9,027 bases of DNA from positions 1-9,027 of the forward strand of contig JAUWDF010000017.1 in the NCBI GenBank assembly GCA_030608925.1. The letters are read 5' to 3'. Of the stretch, positions 1 to 4,214 are shown in pieces (positions within the stretch are counted from its first letter, which is position 1; each line of letters starts with the position of its first letter). Under the pieces are notes generated by a model. It did no database searches. It was not told the DNA's origin and saw only the letters and a list, made by a program, of their open reading frames with translations. This DNA comes from Candidatus Bathyarchaeota archaeon. Its GTDB lineage: Archaea > Thermoproteota > Bathyarchaeia > Bathyarchaeales > SOJC01. Made by a program: the position numbers and the translations under genes.

Positions 1-302
1 GTACACGAATTGATCCACTTAGTGAAGAACGACAGTTGATTGAACAGATGGATCTAGAAATCCACAAGTACTTGAGTGATCTAATAAAATATCGATTGGA
101 TGAAACACTGAGATTTGGGAAAACATTTTCCATATCTCAACTCGCGGATTATTTGAGAGAGTTATTCGGTCCTCTCTTATATTCTGATAGTTTGCTGACT
201 ATCACTCAACAATATGGTTTAGCAAACGTGGAAATTGTCCATTCTGATGGCAGAACAGGAATGCAAACAGGGTGGAATCTTTCATTGTTTGGCGAACCAT
301 GA
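1..302 (+). CDS. N-terminal piece of the MCM-like ATPase, up to Walker A (partial)
   Basis: The frame is already open at base 3, reading TRIDPLSEERQL, so the true start lies upstream of the window. TTG at 36 and ATG at 48 are internal candidates with no convincing ribosome binding site. The piece has a charged, mostly helical stretch (DLEIHKYLSDLIKYRLDE), then a segment likely to form the linker before the AAA+ core, then the strand LSLFGEP that begins the P-loop. It ends at TGA 300-302. On its own it lacks the Lys and Ser of Walker A and could not bind ATP in the usual way. An ATG at 299 overlaps the stop as ATGA, but its frame closes after 28 codons and has no family resemblance. Confidence 0.6.
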   Translation, partial: TRIDPLSEERQLIEQMDLEIHKYLSDLIKYRLDETLRFGKTFSISQLADYLRELFGPLLYSDSLLTITQQYGLANVEIVHSDGRTGMQTGWNLSLFGEP

Positions 303-464
303 ACTGGCAAAAGTTTTTCAACAAGAGACATTATTCTAGGCAAGCTCGACGCAAAAATCCCTGCTCATGGAATCCCAGGACGTAACCGGTACACTGGAGG
401 TATTACTCCAGCCAGGTTTATTCGTGTAGGACAAGCTTATTCAGGAAGGGTATTCAACTTCATT

Positions 465-1151
465 GTGCCTGAATTTAATGATTGGTTCAAGTACAAAGGT
501 ATGGTGGAACCGCTCAAACTTGCTCTGGAACATGGTCTAATCAAATATGAAACCCACCGAGAAGTCATAGGCCCCTATCGGCTTAACAGTTTTTTCAGCG
601 TCAATTATAACGTGGCTGGACTCGGCAGAAGCTATGAAGTTACTATACAAGATCCCAACTTCAACGCAATTGAAGACAGAATGCTTTGTCGTTTGCATAG
701 ACTTACAAAACAACGCTTTATAGAAATCGCGGAAAGCCAAATGCGATTAGCTCTTGGTGAAATTGATGTGGAAAAAGATGGACCTAAAATTAGAGATCAT
801 TTAACGCTTGTATATGCAGTAGAAACCCAGCATCCCTTAGTGCAGAAAAGATTCCCAGTGAAACCTGTCATGCTCACTTCGAAGGTTCAAGAAATGCTGA
901 TGAAAGCTCGAAGAGCGATTTTAGAGGAAATCCACGGAGACACCGTAAGATTCTCAGCGAGACTTGAAGATCACGCTATTCGTTTCGCCTGTGCAGCTTC
1001 TCTATTAAGTTATTTCCAATCAAGTCTAGATTATGTTCCAATTAGTAAAGAAGCTCTGGAATACGCAATACAGCTCTATGTCGAAGAAGCTGCAGTGAGA
1101 TCGAGAGATGAGTTCATTCCTGAGGTAGTTTTAGGAAAGCTCAACACCTAA
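465..1151 (+). CDS. C-terminal piece of the MCM-like ATPase (Walker B, sensor 1, Arg finger, lid)
   Basis: The frame is open from 303, but GTG at 465 is the first common start codon in it, with no Shine-Dalgarno motif before it. The protein-like sequence from 303 to 464 (TGKSF, GRNRYTGG, AYSGRVFNFIV) shows that 465 is an artefactual start inside a longer domain. Numbering from GTG 465, the PEF at residues 2-4 sits at Walker B, N47 fits sensor 1, and R72 to R76 fit the arginine-finger loop. About residues 155-225 form a helical lid with RFSARLEDHAIRFACAASLL, similar in pattern to the MCM C-terminal part. The usual Walker B Asp-Glu pair reads Pro-Glu here. If separately translated, the 228-residue product would lack Walker A. 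Confidence 0.5.
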   Translation: MPEFNDWFKYKGMVEPLKLALEHGLIKYETHREVIGPYRLNSFFSVNYNVAGLGRSYEVTIQDPNFNAIEDRMLCRLHRLTKQRFIEIAESQMRLALGEIDVEKDGPKIRDHLTLVYAVETQHPLVQKRFPVKPVMLTSKVQEMLMKARRAILEEIHGDTVRFSARLEDHAIRFACAASLLSYFQSSLDYVPISKEALEYAIQLYVEEAAVRSRDEFIPEVVLGKLNT

Positions 1152-1204
1152 ACGTTTTTAAACGAATTGGGTAAGTTCCCAGGCTAATGCAGCTACGCAT
1201 AAAG

Positions 1205-1213
1205 CTTTTATAT
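1205..1213 (+). promoter_or_regulatory. TATA box (box A) for the Sm-like protein gene
   Basis: CTTTTATAT matches the archaeal box A pattern. A start of transcription about 25 bases downstream would fall near 1234. That is after the GTG at 1225 and just before the AGGAG at 1239-1243, so the promoter and the ribosome binding site agree on a translation start at 1252. Confidence 0.6.
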
Positions 1214-1238
1214 GGTAGAGGCGCGTGTCATATGCGAT

Positions 1239-1243
1239 AGGAG
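1239..1243 (+). promoter_or_regulatory. Ribosome binding site deciding the Sm-like protein start
   Basis: AGGAG lies 8 bases before GTG 1252 and downstream of the alternative GTG at 1225. It therefore supports the shorter protein of 79 residues, which is close to the usual archaeal LSm length. Confidence 0.6.
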
Positions 1244-1251
1244 TTCATAAA

Positions 1252-1491
1252 GTGAGCAGCTTAGAACCCTCCAAGAAACCATTGAATGTTCTAGTGAAAC
1301 AACTAGACAGCCATATCACAATAACCCTGAAAAACGGTGTAACCTATAAAGGCACTATGACAAAATGTGACGGACACATGAATATGATTCTTGAAGGTGC
1401 AACCGAATGCATAGGAGACCGGCTAATAGCAAATTATGGCAGTGTTCTAGTCAGAGGAAATAACATACTCTACATTGCCCTTGAAAAATAA
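1252..1491 (+). CDS. Archaeal Sm-like (LSm) RNA-binding protein
   Basis: LSm proteins form seven-membered (sometimes six-membered) rings that bind U-rich RNA, and in archaea they are linked to RNA processing and tRNA metabolism. From GTG 1252 the protein has 79 residues. The Sm1 motif covers about residues 15-48 (VLVKQLDSHITITLKNG, then Y32-K-G), including D40, H42, M43 and N44 of the RNA-binding loop. The Sm2 motif at about 62-75 contains LVRGNNI, with R68-G69 as the second half of the uridine-binding site. The alternative GTG at 1225 would add nine residues but has no ribosome binding site and probably lies upstream of the transcription start. Many archaea have rpl37e directly after this gene; here the next gene is aIF1, 138 bases on, with its own promoter. 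Confidence 0.93.
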   Translation: MSSLEPSKKPLNVLVKQLDSHITITLKNGVTYKGTMTKCDGHMNMILEGATECIGDRLIANYGSVLVRGNNILYIALEK

Positions 1492-1591
1492 AACAGCCCC
1501 AAATTATACTTTAGAAGTTTTCTCTCACCAAGTTATACTCTTATTTTAGTCTGCAGTTGTCTCCAGATGATTTGATTTCTACATTGAAAAT

Positions 1592-1599
1592 CTTAAATA
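1592..1599 (+). promoter_or_regulatory. Probable TATA box for aIF1
   Basis: CTTAAATA is centred about 34 bases before ATG 1630. Transcription would start near 1621, giving a leader of about nine bases. This fits the absence of a clear Shine-Dalgarno motif before the ATG. Confidence 0.5.
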
Positions 1600-1629
1600 C
1601 AGCCATCATTCTTTAGCTATCTGAGCAAT

Positions 1630-1938
1630 ATGGCAGAGATTTGTCCAACGTGCGGACTTCCCATTGACATCTGTGTATGCATGGAAATCAGCAAGGAACA
1701 ACAGAGGATAAAAATCCGTCGAGAGACTCGGAAGTGGGGGAAACCAACGACAGTTATAGAAGGAATTAACGACAAGGATCAAGACCTTAGTCGTCTTGCG
1801 CAGAAACTAAAGGCTTTTTGTGCTTGCGGTGGAACTGCCAAGAACAATCAGATAATTCTTCAAGGAGACCAACGAGACAGAGTTAAAACATTCCTCATGG
1901 AACTGGGCTTTCCACAGCAAAACATCGAACTCCAATGA
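1630..1938 (+). CDS. Translation initiation factor aIF1 (SUI1 family)
   Basis: aIF1 binds the small ribosomal subunit near the P site and promotes accurate start-codon selection; it is the archaeal counterpart of eukaryotic eIF1. The protein has 102 residues, normal for the family. An N-terminal Cys cluster (C5, C8, C15, C17 in CPTCGLPIDICVC) is the zinc-binding knot common in archaeal members. The SUI1 core follows at about residues 25-102, with basic strand IKIRRETRKWGKPTTVIEG, then DLSRLAQKLKAFCACGGTAKN, and the closing ILQGDQRDRVKTFLMELGF. ATG 1630 is the natural start because the Cys motif begins four residues later. It ends in TGA, showing that this codon works as a stop in this genome. 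Confidence 0.96.
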   Translation: MAEICPTCGLPIDICVCMEISKEQQRIKIRRETRKWGKPTTVIEGINDKDQDLSRLAQKLKAFCACGGTAKNNQIILQGDQRDRVKTFLMELGFPQQNIELQ

Positions 1939-2113
1939 AACTTACCCGAAAAAAAACAAAAGTCAGAAAATAAAAGCAGAGTAGAAAGTAAAGGAAGAAT
2001 ATAATACTTAAAACATGGTAACTGCACCAATAAAATCTATGTTTAATGCATAGCTTCTATGTGTGTAATTTCAAGTGAGAAATATGTTACAGGGGTACAG
2101 CAATATTTAATAT

Positions 2114-2151
2114 CGTGAGAGAAAAGCGCAGCACGAGCATTTTCTATCACG
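2114..2151. other. 12-bp stem-loop between convergent genes
   Basis: CGTGAGAGAAAA (2114-2125) pairs with TTTTCTATCACG (2140-2151) at 11 of 12 positions across a 14-base loop. It lies between the end of aIF1 and the end of the DUF401 gene. It could be a terminator or RNA-processing hairpin read from either strand, or a small RNA element. Nothing in the sequence decides between these. Confidence 0.4.
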
Positions 2152-2171
2152 AAGAAACGCGAACAAGATTC

Positions 2172-2178
2172 TTTTTTT
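2172..2178 (+). terminator. T-tract, possible transcription terminator after aIF1
   Basis: A run of seven T residues lies downstream of aIF1 and just before the convergent DUF401 gene's stop codon. Archaeal RNA polymerase commonly terminates at U-runs without needing a hairpin. On the opposite strand, an A8 run near 1950-1957 would provide a similar T-tract for the DUF401 transcript. Confidence 0.35.
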
Positions 2179-2212
2179 CATTGAAATGTATTGGATGCAT
2201 CTCTGCTTACTG

Positions 2213-3418
2213 TCAAAGTAGAAGGTAAACCCCGATGGCTGTAGCGAATGAAAACGCTATAGATGGTCCTAGGAGTCTATAGACTCTACTGATTGGAGAC
2301 TTGAAGTAATCTGAAGTCAAAACAAGACAGAGATGGGCTGGGGATGCTAGATAACCCAAAAAAGCTGAAATGTGTAGGAGACTTGCACTGCTCGAAGTGA
2401 AATTCAATGTTCCTGCAATGATTGGAACACTGACTGCTATGCCTCCAGAAAGCGAACCAAGAGTGAACGCTAGAACTCCCGGAAGAGCCACTAGTAAGAA
2501 AACCTCACTGATATTCGACGTGGTCACCATCTGCCCAAGAACTTCTGAAACCCCAGAAGACATCGTCGCGGTTCTCAATAGCATAGCGCCATACGCAGCA
2601 AGGGCTATCTTGTAAATTAAGACGTTTGAAACCGTCTTAAAAAGAGTCTGTAGACGTGGCTTCGTGATAAGCAGCAACAATATTATCCCTATAAGAGCAG
2701 CAATGGAAACGTCGATACCAACAATGGCTGCTGCCAGAATCATCGCTAAGACTGGAGAAAAGGCTATCAAGAAATTTCTCAGATGTTCTGAGACCTTCGC
2801 TGTTGGATTAGTGTTTTTAGTAACTTGAGCCTTTCTAAGAACTGTAGCGTATCCTACGAGTACCATAACGATAACTACAGGAATTTGACTAAGAATAATT
2901 GAAGATGTTGACACTCCTGTGAGTGCGGCTGTTAGTATTAGGACTTGACTCATCGGGTATATTGGAAAGATAGTGTGCCTGAACCAAACATTTACGTAAG
3001 TTTTTTTTTCTTTATTCAATCCAAGTTTTTCAGCCTCTGTTTCAACGAGAGGTGCGGACATCAAAGCTCCTCCAGGTACTGGGAGCAGGCCTACTATTGC
3101 AGGAAGGCAACTGACTACCAGTTTTGGATTTTTAAGAAGGCCTCCAAAGCTTCTGCTAATCTCATCTAAGGTTTTTGTCTCCTTATAGAGAACGCTTAAC
3201 ACCATTATTCCAATGGTCACAAGAACAAGGGAAATTGTAAGAGAGTCATAAGTGGTGTCCCTAAGAACCGCGAAGACTCCATCTGGACCCATGGAGAGCA
3301 AGCTCATAACTAACGCGCTGGAAACCAGAGCTATTCCTATGGGGATACGTTTGTATAACATAATCGCTAGAAGTACAAAAGAAACGAAGAGGGTCAGCAG
3401 AGGATCAAGCGTAACCAT
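2213..3418 (-). CDS. DUF401-family polytopic membrane protein (putative transporter)
   Basis: This 401-residue protein is almost entirely hydrophobic helices, about ten to twelve, starting with LLTLFVSFVLLAIML. It contains the motif LLPVPGGALMSAPLVE, typical of the DUF401 family known from Archaeoglobus and other archaea. That family is distantly related to ion transporters such as the GntP/gluconate symporters. The substrate is unknown, and neighbouring genes give no hint. I chose ATG 3418 because AGGAG lies ten bases before it. A TTG at 3442 in the same frame would add eight residues but lacks its own ribosome binding site. The gene is convergent with aIF1 and lies just downstream of tRNA-Ile on the same strand, so part of its transcription could start there. 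It ends in TGA. Confidence 0.85.
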   Translation of the reverse strand: MVTLDPLLTLFVSFVLLAIMLYKRIPIGIALVSSALVMSLLSMGPDGVFAVLRDTTYDSLTISLVLVTIGIMVLSVLYKETKTLDEISRSFGGLLKNPKLVVSCLPAIVGLLPVPGGALMSAPLVETEAEKLGLNKEKKTYVNVWFRHTIFPIYPMSQVLILTAALTGVSTSSIILSQIPVVIVMVLVGYATVLRKAQVTKNTNPTAKVSEHLRNFLIAFSPVLAMILAAAIVGIDVSIAALIGIILLLLITKPRLQTLFKTVSNVLIYKIALAAYGAMLLRTATMSSGVSEVLGQMVTTSNISEVFLLVALPGVLAFTLGSLSGGIAVSVPIIAGTLNFTSSSASLLHISAFLGYLASPAHLCLVLTSDYFKSPISRVYRLLGPSIAFSFATAIGVYLLL

Positions 3419-3428
3419 GTCTACAAAG

Positions 3429-3433
3429 CTCCT
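3429..3433 (-). promoter_or_regulatory. Ribosome binding site of the DUF401 gene
   Basis: AGGAG on the minus strand, ten bases upstream of ATG 3418. It lies inside the extension that TTG 3442 would create, which favours the shorter protein. Confidence 0.45.
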
Positions 3434-3531
3434 AAAATCCAATGAAGAAGCAACAGATATGCTCAGCTTGCATTAAGTGTTTCCATAGCAACCCTTACAC
3501 GGATGATATTTTTAGGATCGGAGATATGTGG

Positions 3532-3606
3532 TGGGCCGGGAGGGATTTGAACTCTCGACCTTTCGGTTATCAGCCGAACGCTCCAGCCAAGCTGAGCTAC
3601 CGGCCC
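3532..3606 (-). tRNA. tRNA-Ile(GAT)
   Basis: The minus strand folds into a full cloverleaf. The acceptor stem GGGCCGG/CCGGCCC is perfect, the D stem is GCTC/GAGC with GG in the loop, and the anticodon stem TTCGG/CCGAA encloses loop CTGATAA with anticodon GAT. The T loop is TTCAAAT and the discriminator is A. There is no intron. The CCA end is encoded in the DNA at 3529-3531. One oddity is the T stem GAGAG/CCCTC, which has an A-C mismatch at the 52-62 pair, normally G-C. The gene should still be functional, or the mismatch may be a base error. Confidence 0.95.
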
Positions 3607-3641
3607 AGTGCATCACTGCAAGCCCAGAATTGAACAATGGT

Positions 3642-3659
3642 GATTATAAGCATTTAAAG
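3642..3659 (-). promoter_or_regulatory. Probable TATA box region for tRNA-Ile
   Basis: On the minus strand this reads CTTTAAATGCTTATAATC, with two overlapping box A-like elements. The nearer one, centred near 3646, predicts transcription from about 3621, giving a short 5' leader of about 15 bases for RNase P to remove. Confidence 0.45.
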
Positions 3660-3660
3660 G

Positions 3661-4020
3661 AAGAATAACCCACTATTTAGTTTTTTTCGCTCCAATCAAT
3701 TCTTCTAGAGTGCTAGTGTATTTTACCTCTGGGGCATTAATGATAATCTTGCTGACCACTGATTCGAAGATATACGTTCAATGGTGATTTGTGGTAAATC
3801 CAGCAGGATTGATGTTAACAATCATTCCAGCCCTTTATTTTACTCTGTAATTAAGAGCGATGATCATGAATTCATCTAGTCACATAATGACACATGCAAT
3901 GAAAGGTGGCTGAGGGGCAGTTATAAAAACTACAAGAATGCACGAGCTGAGGAAAAGGCTCATCTTAATTCATATCCAACTAAGCACAATAGGATACTTC
4001 ACTCTAAGAAAGGAAGAAAC
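3661..4020. other. Stretch without an intact gene, between tRNA-Ile and tRNA-Arg
   Basis: I find no complete gene of normal size here. The left half holds the minus-strand remnant described separately. The right half holds a 29-codon plus-strand frame (ATG 3938 to TAA 4025-4027) without a ribosome binding site, and a TTATAAA element near 3921 with no clear target gene. I looked for C/D-box motifs, terminal repeats and direct repeats beside the tRNA genes and saw none that hold up. Confidence 0.5.
3673..3867 (-). pseudogene. Possible remnant of a small gene (about 64 codons, two internal stops)
   Basis: One minus-strand frame runs from ATG 3867 to TAG 3673-3675, interrupted by TAA at 3835-3837 and TGA at 3778-3780. 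A second in-frame ATG lies at 3825. The pieces look protein-like: MIIALNYRVK, then RAGMIVNINPAGFTTNHH, then a tail containing YIFESVVSKIIINAPEVKY and ending TSTLEELIGAKKTK. That tail has the alternating hydrophobic and charged pattern of real protein. Each internal stop could come from a sense codon by one base change. I do not recognise the family, and chance cannot be excluded for so short a frame. It ends just upstream of the tRNA-Ile promoter. Confidence 0.3.
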
Positions 4021-4021
4021 T

Positions 4022-4043
4022 CTTTAATTGCTTTATTTTATAT
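4022..4043 (+). promoter_or_regulatory. AT-rich promoter region of tRNA-Arg
   Basis: Two box A-like elements occur: CTTTAATTG at 4022-4030 and CTTTATTTTATAT at 4031-4043. The first has the right distance for transcription to begin at about the mature 5' end. The second is closer to consensus but would place the start inside the tRNA. The functional box is therefore uncertain. Confidence 0.4.
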
Positions 4044-4051
4044 CTCTCTCT

Positions 4052-4127
4052 GGGCTCGTAGCCTAGTCTGGATTAAGGCGCCGGCCTTCGGAGCCGGAGA
4101 TCAGGGGTTCAAATCCCCCCGAGCCCG
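4052..4127 (+). tRNA. tRNA-Arg(TCG)
   Basis: The cloverleaf has acceptor stem GGGCTCG/CGAGCCC and D stem GCCT/AGGC with loop AGTCTGGATTA, including A after the GG pair, an arginine identity feature. The anticodon stem CCGGC/GCCGG encloses loop CTTCGGA with anticodon TCG, reading CGA and probably other CGN codons. The T loop is TTCAAAT and the discriminator is G. No intron is present and CCA is not encoded, unlike the tRNA-Ile gene nearby. The T stem AGGGG/CCCCC has an A-C mismatch at its outermost pair, which is usually tolerated. Confidence 0.96.
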
Positions 4128-4167
4128 TTCTAGGTTTGTAGCTAGCTGCGAGTGCTCCTGACCACCA

Positions 4168-4174
4168 TTTTTTT
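4168..4174 (+). terminator. T7 tract after tRNA-Arg
   Basis: Seven T residues lie 40 bases after the tRNA and before the convergent protease gene's end. A U-run like this is a typical archaeal terminator for a single tRNA transcript. Confidence 0.5.
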
Positions 4175-4214
4175 AGAGAGAAAACATTTAACATTTAATT
4201 TCTAGCCAACTGCA

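Larger units (their letters stand above)
1..1151 (+). pseudogene. MCM-like AAA+ ATPase, 5'-partial, interrupted by an in-frame TGA inside Walker A
   Basis: One frame is open from the window's left edge to TAA at 1149-1151 except for a single TGA at 300-302. Around it the translation reads LSLFGEP-stop-TGKSF, which matches the P-loop GxxxxGKS with the stop at one variable position. A GGA glycine codon there (one base different) would give GEPGTGKS. Downstream, in order, come an RNRYTGG segment like the YTTG region of MCM proteins, a hydrophobic strand ending in PEF at the Walker B position (450-473), SVNYN at the sensor 1 position (Asn codon 603-605), an RMLCR segment like an arginine finger (Arg codon 690-692), and a C-terminal helical lid resembling those of MCM and related helicases. 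I infer one ATPase gene broken by a nonsense mutation, a sequencing error or recoding. TGA ends three other genes here, so global reassignment is unlikely. The exact family is uncertain; MCM-superfamily or a plasmid/virus helicase relative is my best reading. Confidence 0.6.

Noticed and set aside
299..385. ATG at 299 overlapping the TGA at 300-302 as ATGA, suggesting termination-reinitiation into a second gene.
   Set aside because: The frame from 299 closes after 28 codons and shows no resemblance to the ATPase, whereas the original frame continues with conserved motifs.
1500..1543. Imperfect direct repeat (AATTATACTTTA and AGTTATACTCTT) after the LSm gene.
   Set aside because: Short, diverged and AT-rich; it may act as T-rich termination sequence but is not evidence of a repeat element.
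1564..1625. Possible C/D-box guide RNA before aIF1 (an ATGATTT near 1567 and CTGA near 1621).
   Set aside because: The C-box match is poor, no internal C' or D' boxes are present, and the aIF1 TATA box lies inside the interval.
3890..3960. Possible C/D-box RNA with two CTGA motifs in the tRNA-Ile/tRNA-Arg gap.
   Set aside because: No RTGATGA C-box at the required positions and no terminal stem.
3529..4127. tRNA genes as integration sites flanking a mobile element.
   Set aside because: No integrase, no duplicated tRNA 3' end and no terminal repeats are visible within the window.
4181..4200. Short tandem ACATTTA repeat downstream of the metalloprotease gene.
   Set aside because: Only two copies of about eight bases in AT-rich sequence; expected by chance.
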